Below are positions 50,979-61,281 of a stretch of DNA of 64,000 bases, in pieces. Location: contig NZ_CP091456.1 in NCBI RefSeq assembly GCF_023611925.1, forward strand, positions 744,001-808,000, given 5' to 3'. Origin of the DNA: Avibacterium sp. 20-132. GTDB lineage: Bacteria > Pseudomonadota > Gammaproteobacteria > Enterobacterales > Pasteurellaceae. Numbering within the stretch: the first letter of the stretch is position 1; each line of letters opens with the position of its first letter. Under the pieces are notes generated by a model. The model had not been told where the DNA came from. It worked only from the letters and a program-made list of their open reading frames with translations, and did no database searches. The position numbers and the translations under genes were made by a program.

Positions 50979-51665
50979 GTGCAACTTATTAAAGAAAAAG
51001 CACTAAAAATTGCGATGATTTTTATCATCATCTTATTTTGCCTTGGCATAATGGGCGTGATTTTATTCGGCGTGCAGCAATTTAAGCTAGGATCACAATT
51101 AGCCAGTATTAACCAAGTCACCAATCTTTCCCATTTATTAGTGCGTCAGCAAGCGAATTTATTTTCAATGCTCTTGCTCAATAATGCAAAATCAGAACAA
51201 CTAACCGAAAACTTGGATAATTTTGTGAAAGAAGATTTTATCCTTGACGCCTCGGTTTATTCTCAGCGGGGCGAGCTGTTAGCGCAGAGTTCCAATGCTT
51301 CATTGTTACGTCTGCAATTAGGGCTTGATCAGCCCGTAGCAAAAGAAATCATCAATCAGCAAATTGTTGAACCGATTTATTCTTCTGAGGGGGTAGAAGG
51401 TTTTTTGCGTGTTACCTTCAATAATAAATATGGACAAACGACACAAAGCAAAATCAACCTGATTTTTAACCGTCTTTACGGTGAGATCATTATTGTGTTT
51501 CTCACTGGCGTGCTATTTGCCAGTTCCATTCATTATTTTTTAAGCCGTTATCGCCGAGTGAAACGCAAACAACTTGAGCTTTCACAACCAGTTAAAAAGC
51601 CATCCTCTCCAACAAACCGTTTAACCTATCATCGCAAACGCAGACGATTTAAAAATAAAGCATAA
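50979..51665 (+). CDS. YtjB/Smp (AhpA) family inner-membrane protein
   Basis: A 228-residue membrane protein with two helices (about 12-34 and 168-187) flanking a periplasmic domain, ending in a very basic cytoplasmic tail (RKRRRFKNKA). This matches the E. coli YtjB (Smp) pattern and the divergent location next to serB. A related Pasteurellaceae protein, AhpA, was reported to affect haemolytic phenotype when expressed in E. coli; that does not establish function here. The start is a GTG at 50979, with GGGGAAAAT 6-7 nt upstream. Confidence 0.82.
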   Translation: MQLIKEKALKIAMIFIIILFCLGIMGVILFGVQQFKLGSQLASINQVTNLSHLLVRQQANLFSMLLLNNAKSEQLTENLDNFVKEDFILDASVYSQRGELLAQSSNASLLRLQLGLDQPVAKEIINQQIVEPIYSSEGVEGFLRVTFNNKYGQTTQSKINLIFNRLYGEIIIVFLTGVLFASSIHYFLSRYRRVKRKQLELSQPVKKPSSPTNRLTYHRKRRRFKNKA

Positions 51666-51697
51666 AAAAACCGCACTTTTAAAAGTGCGGTTTGATT
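51664..51697. terminator. Bidirectional terminator, perfect uptake-signal palindrome
   Basis: AAACCGCACTTTT (51668-51680) directly abuts AAAAGTGCGGTTT (51681-51693): two uptake signals head to head as a 26-bp perfect palindrome. T-rich sequence follows on both strands. It serves the YtjB-type gene and rpsT. Confidence 0.85.
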
Positions 51698-51720
51698 TTG
51701 CTAAATTTTTTAATCTTAAA

Positions 51721-51990
51721 TTATGCTAATTTTTTAATTTGAGCAGATAATTTAGATTTGTGATTTGCTGCTTTATTTTTGTGGATTAAGCCTTTAGATG
51801 CCATACGGTCCACAACTTTTTGCATTTCTAAGAAAGCCGCTTGTGCAGCCGCTTTTTCACCTGCAGCAACTGCAGCATATACTTTCTTAATGTAAGTACG
51901 CATCATAGAGCGTTGGCTTGCATTGTGTTGGCGACGTTTTTCTGATTGAATCGCGCGTTTTTTAGCTGACTTGATATTAGCCAAGGTCAA
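51721..51990 (-). CDS. rpsT: 30S ribosomal protein S20
   Basis: An 89-residue, mostly helical and highly basic small-subunit protein. It starts [20 protein letters not shown], the typical S20 beginning, with [12 protein letters not shown] in the middle and [16 protein letters not shown] at the end. The E. coli gene starts with UUG and is autoregulated; here the start is ATG after AGGAGTTTG. Divergent from murJ, as in E. coli. Confidence 0.96.
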   Translation of the reverse strand: MTLANIKSAKKRAIQSEKRRQHNASQRSMMRTYIKKVYAAVAAGEKAAAQAAFLEMQKVVDRMASKGLIHKNKAANHKSKLSAQIKKLA

Positions 51991-52030
51991 ACTCCTAAAA
52001 TTTCTGTTGAATTTACAAATAAAGGCGTGA

Positions 52031-52059
52031 ACTATGCCTTTTCTCTATACAATTGTCAA
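52031..52059 (-). promoter_or_regulatory. rpsT promoter
   Basis: On the minus strand perfect TTGACA (52054-52059) and CATAGT (52031-52036, 4 of 6) with a 17-bp spacer. Transcription start near 52024, 34 nt before the ATG. Confidence 0.75.
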
Positions 52060-52256
52060 TAAAACAATTTATTAAATACTGTCTGAGGCTCGGTGAGACA
52101 CAACCGAAAAATTTGCATCGTTCGCTAAAAATTTGGCTTGAAATTAGCCCACCGAAACGATGTGGGCGAATTTTATCAGTTTTTTTGCCTAGAATATAGC
52201 TTAAAAACGAAATTTCTATACAATTAAGCCAAATTTTTCTTGATGAGAAAGCAATT

Positions 52257-53828
52257 TTGAGTAAACGATTATTAAAATCTGGCATTATCGTCAGTACAAT
52301 GACTTTATTATCTCGCGTGCTTGGACTGGTACGAGATGTGATTATCGCCCACATTATTGGGGCGGGTTTAAGTGCTGATGTGTTTCTTTTCGCCAACCGT
52401 ATCCCTAATTTTTTACGCCGTTTATTTGCTGAAGGGGCATTTTCCCAAGCATTTGTCCCTGTCTTAGCAGAATACCAAAAAACAGGTGATCTCAATAAAA
52501 CGCAACAATTTATCAGTAAAGTATCGGGAACATTAGGGGGCTTAGTCACCCTTGTTACCGCCTTTGCGATGGTTTTCTCTCCTGTAGTTGCCGCCATTTT
52601 CGGCACGGGCTGGTTTATTGATTGGTTGAATGATGGGGTAAATGGGGTGAAATTTGAGCAAGCCTCGCTGTTACTCAAAATTACCTTTCCTTATTTATGG
52701 TTTATTACCTTTGTTGCCTTGTCGGGGGCAATTTTAAACACGCTAGGTAAATTTGGTGTAATGGCATTTTCGCCCGTGTTACTTAATATTGCAATGATTT
52801 GCGCCGCCCTTTTCCTCGCACCGCACACTGCCAGCCCAGATCTTGCGCTTGCCATTGGGATCTTTATGGGTGGTTTGTTGCAGTTTTTATTTCAGTTGCC
52901 TTTTTTAAAACAAGCGGGATTATTAGTAAAACCGAAATGGGCGTGGAATGATGAAGGGGTAAAAAAAATCCGCACACTGATGCTCCCAGCCTTATTCGGG
53001 GTTTCCGTCAGTCAAATCAATTTATTGCTTGATACCTTTATCGCCAGTTTCTTGATGACAGGATCCATCAGCTGGCTTTATTATTCCGATCGCTTGCTCG
53101 AATTTCCTCTTGGATTATTTGGTATTGCGATTTCTACTGTGATTTTGCCAACACTCGCGCGCCACCACGTTAATCGTACAGATAATGCAGAAAAAAGTGC
53201 GCTGGATTTCCGTAACACGATGGATTGGGGAGTGCGAATGATTTTATTGCTTGGCGTGCCAGCAATGATTGGTATCGGAGTACTTGCCCAACCAATGTTA
53301 CTCGTTCTCTTTATGCGCGGTGAATTTTTATTTTCTGATGTGCAAGCCGCGTCTTATTCTTTATGGGCATTTAATATGGGGTTACTCAGTTTTATGCTAA
53401 TCAAAATTCTGGCCAATGGCTATTATGCCCGTCAAGATACCAAAACGCCGGTGAAAATCGGTATTATTGCGATGGTGAGCAATATGGCATTCAACCTGCT
53501 TGCGATTCCATTTAGTTATGTTGGCCTTGCCATTGCATCGGCAATGTCTGCTACCTTAAATGCCTATTTACTCTACCGTGGTCTGGCGCAAGCCAATGTG
53601 TATCACTTTAGTAAACAAAGTGCGGTGTTTTTTGTCAAAGTTTTTACCGCTGGGCTAATAATGGGGGCTGTCATTTGGCACTATTGCCCAAGTTTAATTC
53701 AGTGGCAACAAATGGCATTGCTTCAGCGTATTCACTGGCTAGTGTGGCTCATCGCACTCGCCGCACTGATTTATGGCGGTGCTTTGCTACTTTTAGGCAT
53801 CCGCAAACGCCATTTAGTACATTCATAG
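52257..53828 (+). CDS. murJ: Lipid II flippase MurJ (MviN)
   Basis: A 523-residue MOP-superfamily flippase with 14 predicted helices that carries lipid II across the inner membrane for peptidoglycan synthesis. The diagnostic N-terminus is SKRLLKSGIIVSTMTLLSRV (2-21), then LGLVRDVIIAHIIGAG and ANRIPNFLRRLFAEGAFSQAF (as ANRIPNFLRRLF, AEGAFSQAF) with functional arginines. It begins at a TTG; no in-frame ATG lies upstream and the next, at residue 15, would remove conserved residues. The TTG overlaps the stop of a 5-codon ORF (52243-52260), which may feed ribosomes into murJ. One uptake signal lies inside the gene near 53617. Confidence 0.95.
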   Translation: MSKRLLKSGIIVSTMTLLSRVLGLVRDVIIAHIIGAGLSADVFLFANRIPNFLRRLFAEGAFSQAFVPVLAEYQKTGDLNKTQQFISKVSGTLGGLVTLVTAFAMVFSPVVAAIFGTGWFIDWLNDGVNGVKFEQASLLLKITFPYLWFITFVALSGAILNTLGKFGVMAFSPVLLNIAMICAALFLAPHTASPDLALAIGIFMGGLLQFLFQLPFLKQAGLLVKPKWAWNDEGVKKIRTLMLPALFGVSVSQINLLLDTFIASFLMTGSISWLYYSDRLLEFPLGLFGIAISTVILPTLARHHVNRTDNAEKSALDFRNTMDWGVRMILLLGVPAMIGIGVLAQPMLLVLFMRGEFLFSDVQAASYSLWAFNMGLLSFMLIKILANGYYARQDTKTPVKIGIIAMVSNMAFNLLAIPFSYVGLAIASAMSATLNAYLLYRGLAQANVYHFSKQSAVFFVKVFTAGLIMGAVIWHYCPSLIQWQQMALLQRIHWLVWLIALAALIYGGALLLLGIRKRHLVHS

Positions 53829-53942
53829 ACAGTATTATCAAAATAACAAAAAATTTCACTAAAAAATACCGCACTTTAGCGTTGAATATTTGCGAAGCAC
53901 ATTGCGAAAACGTAAACTAGCACAAGATTATTGGGGAACATT

Positions 53943-55706
53943 ATGAAATTATTACAGCAGAAAAAACGCCATTCACTCAGTGTGCTGAGTTTGCTGGCGA
54001 CTTGTGTTTTAACCAGTCTAAATGTTTACGCTGAGCATACTGTCGATCTCAAAGTCATTGGTGTAAAAGGGGTAAAAGCCATTGAGAATGTGGATATTTA
54101 CACCAAGATGATCGATCCTGAAGAAGCCGATGGTTCAGAACGCTATCAATATATCGTAAGCGAAGCGATCAAAAAAGCCTTGCGCGTTTACGGCTATTAC
54201 AACATTAATATTGATTTCACCTTGCAACCTGCGAAAGGGGGAAAACGCCCTGTACTCATCGCCGATGTCAATGCAGGTAAACCTGTTTTGCTGACAGGAA
54301 TGGATATTCAAATCTTGGGACAAGCAAAGGAAGATGACACTTTTCAAGCATTGAATAAAAAATTACCCAAACTTGGTGAATTGCTTTATCACTCCAAATA
54401 CGAAGATTACAAAAGTGAATTACAACAATTAGCCTTAGCCCGAGGCTATTTTGATGCAGATTTTGACGTTTCCCAGCTTTTAGTTCGCCCTTCCACCTAT
54501 CAAGGCTGGTGGAAGATTATTTTTGATAGTGGCGAACGCTACCGCTTCGGCAAGTTTACCTTTGAACGCTCACAAATTCGCGAAGATTATTTGCGTAATA
54601 TGATGGAAATTAAAGAGGGGCAACCTTATTTAATTAATGATCTCTCAAACTTTACCAATGATTATACCTCGACTAACTGGTTTAGCTCCGTGTTAGTGCA
54701 ACCTCACCTTGATGAAAAAAACAAAATCGTTGATGTGGATGTGTTACTCACGCCACGCAAAAAAAATGCGATGGATCTCGGTATCGGTTATTCCACTGAT
54801 GTAGGACCTCGTTTCCAATGGGGCTGGACCAAACCTTGGATCAACAGTCGTGGGCATAGCTTCCGTTTTAATCTGTATGCTTCTGCGCCGAAACAAACGG
54901 TGGAAGCGGTATATAAAATGCCATTGTTAAAAAATCCCCTACGTTATTATTATGAATTTTCCACCGGTTATGAACGTGAAAAAACAAATGATACCGAAAC
55001 ATCGTCAGGCACCTTTGCCGCATTACGTTATTGGAATCGCGTTTCTGGCTGGCAACACGCACTAGGATTGCGTGTACGTTATGATTCTTTTACCCAAGCC
55101 GATCATTCTGATAGAACGTGGCTGGTTTACCCAACAGGCTCAATCAGCCGAACACGCTTAAAAGGAGGATTATTCCCCACTTGGGGCGATGCACAGCGTT
55201 TGACGGTGGATTTAGGACGTAAATTATGGCTTTCTGATGCAAATTTCTTAAAAATTCAGGCGTCTAGCGCTTGGATTCGTACCTTTGCCGATAATCATCG
55301 ATTTGTTTTACGAGGTGAAATTGGTTGGTTGCACACCAAAAATATTGAGAAAATTCCCCCCGCACTTCGTTTTTTTGCCGGGGGCGATCGCAGTGTGCGT
55401 GGTTACGGCTATAAAAAAATCTCACCTAAAAATTCTGATGGACAGCTTATAGGGGGAACTCACCTTATGGCTGGAAGTTTGGAATATCAATACCAAGTTT
55501 ATGAAAACTGGTGGCTCGCCACCTTTGCGGATACAGGGCTTGCAGCAAATACGTACTCCGTTAATGAATTACGTTATGGCGCAGGCATCGGGGTACGTTG
55601 GGCATCACCGATTGGCGCAGTAAAATTGGATATTGCCACGCCCATTCGGGATAAAGACAAAAGTAAAAATGTGCAATTTTACATTGGGTTAGGTTCAGAA
55701 TTATAG
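53943..55706 (+). CDS. tamA: Translocation and assembly module subunit TamA
   Basis: An outer-membrane Omp85-family protein (587 residues) with three POTRA domains and a 16-strand barrel. With TamB it helps assemble outer-membrane proteins and, in recent work, phospholipid transport. Signal peptide about 1-30 ending VYA before [18 protein letters not shown]-type segments include [16 protein letters not shown]. The barrel carries [20 protein letters not shown], the conserved lid-loop VRGY motif, and the C-terminal IGLGSEL ends in a hydrophobic residue as expected. Start at ATG 53943 with GGGGAACATT. tamB follows 9 bp later. Confidence 0.94.
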   Translation: MKLLQQKKRHSLSVLSLLATCVLTSLNVYAEHTVDLKVIGVKGVKAIENVDIYTKMIDPEEADGSERYQYIVSEAIKKALRVYGYYNINIDFTLQPAKGGKRPVLIADVNAGKPVLLTGMDIQILGQAKEDDTFQALNKKLPKLGELLYHSKYEDYKSELQQLALARGYFDADFDVSQLLVRPSTYQGWWKIIFDSGERYRFGKFTFERSQIREDYLRNMMEIKEGQPYLINDLSNFTNDYTSTNWFSSVLVQPHLDEKNKIVDVDVLLTPRKKNAMDLGIGYSTDVGPRFQWGWTKPWINSRGHSFRFNLYASAPKQTVEAVYKMPLLKNPLRYYYEFSTGYEREKTNDTETSSGTFAALRYWNRVSGWQHALGLRVRYDSFTQADHSDRTWLVYPTGSISRTRLKGGLFPTWGDAQRLTVDLGRKLWLSDANFLKIQASSAWIRTFADNHRFVLRGEIGWLHTKNIEKIPPALRFFAGGDRSVRGYGYKKISPKNSDGQLIGGTHLMAGSLEYQYQVYENWWLATFADTGLAANTYSVNELRYGAGIGVRWASPIGAVKLDIATPIRDKDKSKNVQFYIGLGSEL

Positions 55707-55715
55707 GCAGAAAAA

Positions 55716-58700
55716 ATGACAAAAGAAACGCAACAAACCATACCGTCCAGCCAAGAAACACAACATCAAACTGCTGAACAGCAAAGCGGAGAAAATCAGA
55801 CGGAACAATCCCCTTCACCAAAGAAAAAACGTTCCCTATGGCGAATGTTGCTATGCCTAAGTGCGGTGATTTTTTTGCCCATTTTTGTCTTGCTTGCCAC
55901 TCTTGCGACTAGCCAAGGTCAGCGCGGTCTTATTCAGCTTGTTGATAAACTTATGGATAGCCTTTCTATTGCGCAAATAGAAGGCGGATTGCAAAATGGA
56001 CTCACCCTGCATAATGTGAAATTTCAGTCAGAGGGCGTCGATACTCAAGTTCAACAAGCCCATCTGCAACTGGATTTAGCTTGCTTGTTAAAAGCCAAAA
56101 TTTGCCTGAATGATCTCACCATTCAACAACCGAAAATTCAGATTGATACCTCACGGCTTCCGCCTTCAGAAGAAAAGGATAACAATCCTAGCCCAATGAA
56201 AAAAATCCACCTCCCTGTGGCAATACAAGTAGATAATGTGCAAGTGCAGGATTTAGCGTTAAATATCGATCAAACACAAATCAATTTAGCTCATTTTTCC
56301 ACCGCACTTAGCCTAAATAATGAAAGCGGTTTTACCCTTGCACCAACACACATTAATGATTTGTTAGTGCAAACTTACGCCTTATCAGAAAAAGAAAAAA
56401 ACGCAGAAAAAACCGCGATAAAATCAACCAAGCCAACGACGCAAGCCATTGATTGGCAACAGCTAGAACAGACACTCACCCCCGCATTGCTTGCCAATTT
56501 AAGCAAAATTGAACTGCCTTTCGATTTGCATATTACGGATATTCAAGGTAAAAACTGGCAATATCAACCCCATTTTAACCGCCAAAATAACACGGCGAAA
56601 AATGAAGCCACATCCACTGATACACAACAGATTGATGTCCCTTCGTTACAAATAAAAGCCGATGCCACAGGCGATCAAATTCAACTGCAGAGCCTGAATA
56701 TCACAAGCTCAGTAGGAACGCTAGAGGGGCAAGGTACAATGCAACTGGACGAGGATTTTCCTCTTAATTTTCAACTTAACAGCCAACTGAAAGGCTATGC
56801 ACCATTAACAATCCCACAAGCGGATCTCAACGTGCAACTTTCTGGAAAATTGCGTGGGCAAACGCAACTTCATTTGCAAAGCAAAGGGGATATTAATGCA
56901 GAGCTGGTGGGGAATGTGGCCCTTAACCAAGAAAAAACACCTTTTGATCTCAAATTAACGAGTAAAAACTTACAGTATCCTTTTGATAAAAAAGAAAAAG
57001 ATCCACTCAAAGTACAAAATGTTATGCTTAATCTCAACGGAGATTTGCTTGCTTACCACGCTCAACTTAACGCTGAAGTTTCAGGAATGGGCGTGCCAAA
57101 AACACAGCTGACAAGCCAACTTCACGGTAAACTTTGGCAGGTAAGCATTGAGCAATTTGAACTTAATGCCTTACAAGGTAATGCTCATCTAAGCTGTGAA
57201 GTAAACTGGCAAAAAGGCGTGCAATGGCAAAGTGCGGTGGATTTTTCACAATTAAATCTCACCCCATATTTACCATCAATGCCAGCGTTGTTGTCAGGCA
57301 ATTTCAGCTCACAAGGACAAATTGACGGGCAAAATTGGGCTATTCAAGTACCAGATTTAACGATTAACGGTACGCTTTCACGCCAGCCATTAAGCCTAAA
57401 AGGGAAACTGAGTGCGGATAGCACCAAATGGTTAAGTGTGCCAAATCTGTTACTTAATTACGGTGAAAACCGCATTGCAATGCAAGGGGAAATTAGCCAA
57501 CAATCCGATTTATCCCTTGATATTCACGCACCAAATTTACGTGGTTTATTGCCTGAACTTTCTGCCACCTTATTTGGTTATGCCAAATTAAAAGGGGATA
57601 TTCGCGAGCCAAATTTAAGCGTGGATTTAACAGGTAACAATATTCGCTTCCAACAATTACAGCTGAATAAATTCGCGATTAAAGGGGATATTCGCTCACA
57701 TCAAATCATTAGCGGTGAGTTAAATGCCAATGTCGCAGGCTTGAAATATGCTGATGTAGCCATTAACCAAGCAACCCTTGCGTTATCGGGCGATGAAAAA
57801 AATCACCAACTACAACTGCAATCACAAGGCAAACCCGTGGCAGCCAATCTAAAAATTGTGGGAAATTTCGACCGCACTTCACAAAACTGGAAAGGACAAA
57901 TTAGCGGTGTAGATATTCAATCACCTGTTGGAAAATGGCAGACAAATCAAGGGATTACTGTAAATTATAATCAAAATAACATTACAGCTACTGTTTCCTC
58001 ACATTGTTGGTTAAACAGTGATGTTGAACTGTGTTTTCCACAAACTTTCACCGCTGGAAAAAACGGTGAGGTGCCATTCCAAGTGCGTAAATTAGATTTA
58101 GCACTAATCAACAAATTATTAGATAAAGAACAAAACCAAACGCAAATCAAAGGACAATTACAAAGTCAGGGATCGGTGGCGTGGTTTAGTGATAAACCAC
58201 TCAAGCTGAATGTGCAAGTAACAGGCAATCATTTATCTGTGGCGCAGAAAATTGATTATCGCACCTTTAACCTTGCCATTCCGAAAGTGGATATTAACGC
58301 ACAAATGGAAAACAACAACCTGAATTTAGATTCCGCCATTGATTTAGCGGAGCAGGGGCGAGTGACCAGCAACCTAAAATTACAAGATTTAGCCAAATCT
58401 CGTACCTTAGGAGGAAGCTTGAGTATTCATCGTTTAAACCTCAATTTAGCCAATCAACTGCTTTCCAGTGGTGAAAAGGTAAAGGGTGAAATTGAAGCCA
58501 ACTTAACCTTCGGTGGCAATCTTAATAGCCCACTGATTCACGGTAATTTTGATGTAAACCATCTCACTGCAACGATGAAATCTCTGCCATTTACTATTAA
58601 AGATGGCAATTTATCTATGCGTTTTGCCGGCAATCGTTCGACGTTACAAGGCTATGTGGAAAGTCCCGAAAGCCGTTTAGACATTACGGGCAACGCCGAT

Positions 58701-59711
58701 TGGAAGGATATAGATCATTGGAACACCCACGTGCAGGCGAAAGCGGATCGCTTTAATGTGAATATTCCATCAATGGCAAAATTAAAAATTAGCCCAAATG
58801 TAGAACTCAACGCCAATCCAAAATTGCTGGATATTTCTGGTACAGTCGATATTCCTTGGGCAAGAATTGCCATTGAACAATTACCAGACAGCGCCGTTAC
58901 GGTGAGTAGCGATGAAGTGATTTTAGACGGCCCTGATAAAACCAAAGTGGGGCTAAAAAACGGTGAAATTAAAGCACGTACGAAAAGCGGTATGGAGATT
59001 CGTTCTGATCTGAAAATTAGTATTGGTAATGATGTTACCCTCAACGCTTACGGCTTAAACACGAGCTTAAACGGCTTGCTTTCAGTTAAACAAGATAAAG
59101 GAAAATTGGGGTTATTCGGGCAAATTTATCTTAAAAATGGACGCTATGCCGCCTATGGGCAAGATTTATTAATCCGTAAAGGACAAATTAGTTTTTCTGG
59201 CTTGCCCTCCCAGCCGATGTTAAATATTGAGGCGATTCGCAATCCAACGGCGATGGAAAATAGCAACATTACCGCTGGGGTAAAAGTGATCGGCTTAGCG
59301 ACAGCGCCACAAGTTACCGTGTTTTCTGATCCTGCAAGTTCACAAGATGAAGCCCTTTCTTACTTACTAACAGGGCGTTCACTAGAAAATAGTGGAGAGG
59401 CCGGTTCGGGTGGTTCGATCGGGGCGGCATTACTTGGTATGGGCTTAGCGAAAAGTGGAAAATTGGTTGGCGGAATTGGTGAGGCCTTTGGCGTTCAAAA
59501 CCTCAGTCTAGGCACGCAAGGGGTGGGCGATAGTTCAAAAGTGACTGTCAGCGGCAACATTACCCCACGCCTACAGCTTAAATACGGTGTGGGCTTATTT
59601 GACGGCCTAGCCGAATTTACGGTACGCTACAAATTGTTACCACAGCTTTATTTACAATCTGTTTCAGGGGTAAATCAAGCCTTTGATCTACTTTATCATT
59701 TTGAATTTTAG
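55716..59711 (+). CDS. tamB: Translocation and assembly module subunit TamB (AsmA-like)
   Basis: A 1331-residue inner-membrane protein that spans the periplasm as a long beta-groove and meets TamA; the AsmA-like family is implicated in moving phospholipids to the outer membrane. An N-terminal Gln/Ser-rich cytoplasmic extension of about 38 residues precedes a single membrane helix (about 42-65). A long repetitive beta region follows, and the C-terminal DUF490 domain has GQIYLKNGRYAAYGQDLLIRKG (split GQIYLKNGRYAAYG, QDLLIRKGQISF), DPASSQDEALSYLLTGRSLE (DPASSQDEAL, YLLTGRSLEN) and the terminal barrel-like YKLLPQLYLQS...FDLLYHFEF. Four uptake signals lie inside the gene. Same operon as tamA. Confidence 0.94.
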   Translation: MTKETQQTIPSSQETQHQTAEQQSGENQTEQSPSPKKKRSLWRMLLCLSAVIFLPIFVLLATLATSQGQRGLIQLVDKLMDSLSIAQIEGGLQNGLTLHNVKFQSEGVDTQVQQAHLQLDLACLLKAKICLNDLTIQQPKIQIDTSRLPPSEEKDNNPSPMKKIHLPVAIQVDNVQVQDLALNIDQTQINLAHFSTALSLNNESGFTLAPTHINDLLVQTYALSEKEKNAEKTAIKSTKPTTQAIDWQQLEQTLTPALLANLSKIELPFDLHITDIQGKNWQYQPHFNRQNNTAKNEATSTDTQQIDVPSLQIKADATGDQIQLQSLNITSSVGTLEGQGTMQLDEDFPLNFQLNSQLKGYAPLTIPQADLNVQLSGKLRGQTQLHLQSKGDINAELVGNVALNQEKTPFDLKLTSKNLQYPFDKKEKDPLKVQNVMLNLNGDLLAYHAQLNAEVSGMGVPKTQLTSQLHGKLWQVSIEQFELNALQGNAHLSCEVNWQKGVQWQSAVDFSQLNLTPYLPSMPALLSGNFSSQGQIDGQNWAIQVPDLTINGTLSRQPLSLKGKLSADSTKWLSVPNLLLNYGENRIAMQGEISQQSDLSLDIHAPNLRGLLPELSATLFGYAKLKGDIREPNLSVDLTGNNIRFQQLQLNKFAIKGDIRSHQIISGELNANVAGLKYADVAINQATLALSGDEKNHQLQLQSQGKPVAANLKIVGNFDRTSQNWKGQISGVDIQSPVGKWQTNQGITVNYNQNNITATVSSHCWLNSDVELCFPQTFTAGKNGEVPFQVRKLDLALINKLLDKEQNQTQIKGQLQSQGSVAWFSDKPLKLNVQVTGNHLSVAQKIDYRTFNLAIPKVDINAQMENNNLNLDSAIDLAEQGRVTSNLKLQDLAKSRTLGGSLSIHRLNLNLANQLLSSGEKVKGEIEANLTFGGNLNSPLIHGNFDVNHLTATMKSLPFTIKDGNLSMRFAGNRSTLQGYVESPESRLDITGNADWKDIDHWNTHVQAKADRFNVNIPSMAKLKISPNVELNANPKLLDISGTVDIPWARIAIEQLPDSAVTVSSDEVILDGPDKTKVGLKNGEIKARTKSGMEIRSDLKISIGNDVTLNAYGLNTSLNGLLSVKQDKGKLGLFGQIYLKNGRYAAYGQDLLIRKGQISFSGLPSQPMLNIEAIRNPTAMENSNITAGVKVIGLATAPQVTVFSDPASSQDEALSYLLTGRSLENSGEAGSGGSIGAALLGMGLAKSGKLVGGIGEAFGVQNLSLGTQGVGDSSKVTVSGNITPRLQLKYGVGLFDGLAEFTVRYKLLPQLYLQSVSGVNQAFDLLYHFEF

Positions 59712-59720
59712 GGCAATTTT

Positions 59721-61268
59721 ATGAATAACGAAAACCTTCTAACCAAAGCCTCTGATTATTTACATCAGCGTGGCGAAGCACGGGAAATCGCAGCCATTGA
59801 TTTGGGTTCAAACAGCTTTCATATGATTATCGCCCGCATTATTAATGGCTCAATCCAAGTGCTTTCACGCCTCAAACAAAAAGTTCAACTTGCTGAAGGG
59901 CTAGATGAAAATAATCACTTAAGCCAAGAGGCGATTCAACGTGGGGTCAATTGTCTTGCTCTCTTTGCTGAACGGCTACAAGGTTTTAAGGCTGAAAATG
60001 TCAATGTGGTGGGAACATTCACCCTACGTACCGCCGTCAATAATGCAGAATTTTTACGCCAAGCCGAGCAGGTTTTTCCTTACCCAATTAACATTATCAC
60101 AGGACAAATGGAAGCGAAAACCATTTATGCTGGCGTTTCTCACACACAACCAGAAACAGGGCGAAAATTTGTCGTAGATATTGGTGGTGGCTCAACAGAA
60201 ATGATTATCGGCGATGATTTTCATCCACTGATTGCAGAAAGTCGTCATATGGGTTGTGTGAGCTTTGCCAAAAAATTCTTCCCTCAAGGACAAATCTCTG
60301 CCGAAAACTTTCAGCGCGCAAAACAAAGTGCGGTGAATAAAATTGAAGATTTGGCTTTTGAATATCGCAAATTAGGTTGGCAATCGGTTCTAGGATCATC
60401 AGGAACGATTAAAACCGTCTATCAAGTCATTAGTGCAAATCTTGACCCCAACGGGATTATCACCGCCCAGCGTTTAGCCCAGCTCAGCGAGAAAGTCTTG
60501 CAAGTCGCCCATTTTGACGATCTACATTTAGACGGTTTAAATGAAGATCGTGCAGACGTTTTCGTACCGGGACTTGCCATTATCACGGCGGTATTTGAAG
60601 TATTCGGTATTGAGCAAATGCGTTATTCCGACGGAGCATTACGTGAAGGCGTGATGTATAGCCTAGAAAAAAATTTCCAAGTAAGTAATATCCGCCAGCG
60701 CACCGCCCTTGCCCTTGCAGAACAATTTAACCTTGATGTGGCACAATCTGAACGGGTCTATCAATGTGCCAAACAGCTTGCGGAGCAATACCGCGCTTGG
60801 CAAAACAGTACATTACAAGAAGAAATGGTGGATATTCTACTTTGGGCGGCGCGACTACACGAAGTGGGCATTGTCATTAATCATAAAGGCTTGCAAAAGC
60901 ACTCTGCCTACATTCTACAAAATATGGAACTACCCGGCTTTGATAAAGAGCAACAACGCTTGCTCACCACCTTAGTACGCTATCAAATCAACAACATCAA
61001 ACGAACGGATTTCACTAAATTTTCTCGTTATGCCGAGCAAGATATCCTCGCCCTTGTGCGCTTATTGCGTTTAGCGATTTTGCTCAATAAATCCCGCCAA
61101 GCTACGGTATTAAGTGAAAAAAATTCGCTCAAAATTAACCGCACTTTAGCCCAATGGACAATCCAATTTGACACAAATTATTTAGCACAAAATCCATTAG
61201 TACGAAATGATCTCATCGCTGAAAACAAATTATTAAAAGAGATTGATTTGAGCTTAACTTTTTCATAA
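59721..61268 (+). CDS. ppx: Exopolyphosphatase
   Basis: A 515-residue Ppx/GppA phosphatase that removes terminal phosphates from inorganic polyphosphate (family members also act on pppGpp). The ASKHA fold is shown by IAAIDLGSNSFHMIIARI (about 23-40), the catalytic glutamate region GTFTLRTAVNN, and the phosphate loop VVDIGGGSTEMIIG. The C-terminal HD-like domain includes LLWAARLHEVGI with HSAYILQN. By length and local context (after tamAB) it corresponds to H. influenzae HI0695. It starts 9 bp after tamB. Confidence 0.92.
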   Translation: MNNENLLTKASDYLHQRGEAREIAAIDLGSNSFHMIIARIINGSIQVLSRLKQKVQLAEGLDENNHLSQEAIQRGVNCLALFAERLQGFKAENVNVVGTFTLRTAVNNAEFLRQAEQVFPYPINIITGQMEAKTIYAGVSHTQPETGRKFVVDIGGGSTEMIIGDDFHPLIAESRHMGCVSFAKKFFPQGQISAENFQRAKQSAVNKIEDLAFEYRKLGWQSVLGSSGTIKTVYQVISANLDPNGIITAQRLAQLSEKVLQVAHFDDLHLDGLNEDRADVFVPGLAIITAVFEVFGIEQMRYSDGALREGVMYSLEKNFQVSNIRQRTALALAEQFNLDVAQSERVYQCAKQLAEQYRAWQNSTLQEEMVDILLWAARLHEVGIVINHKGLQKHSAYILQNMELPGFDKEQQRLLTTLVRYQINNIKRTDFTKFSRYAEQDILALVRLLRLAILLNKSRQATVLSEKNSLKINRTLAQWTIQFDTNYLAQNPLVRNDLIAENKLLKEIDLSLTFS

Positions 61269-61281
61269 GTAAGGAGAAACA

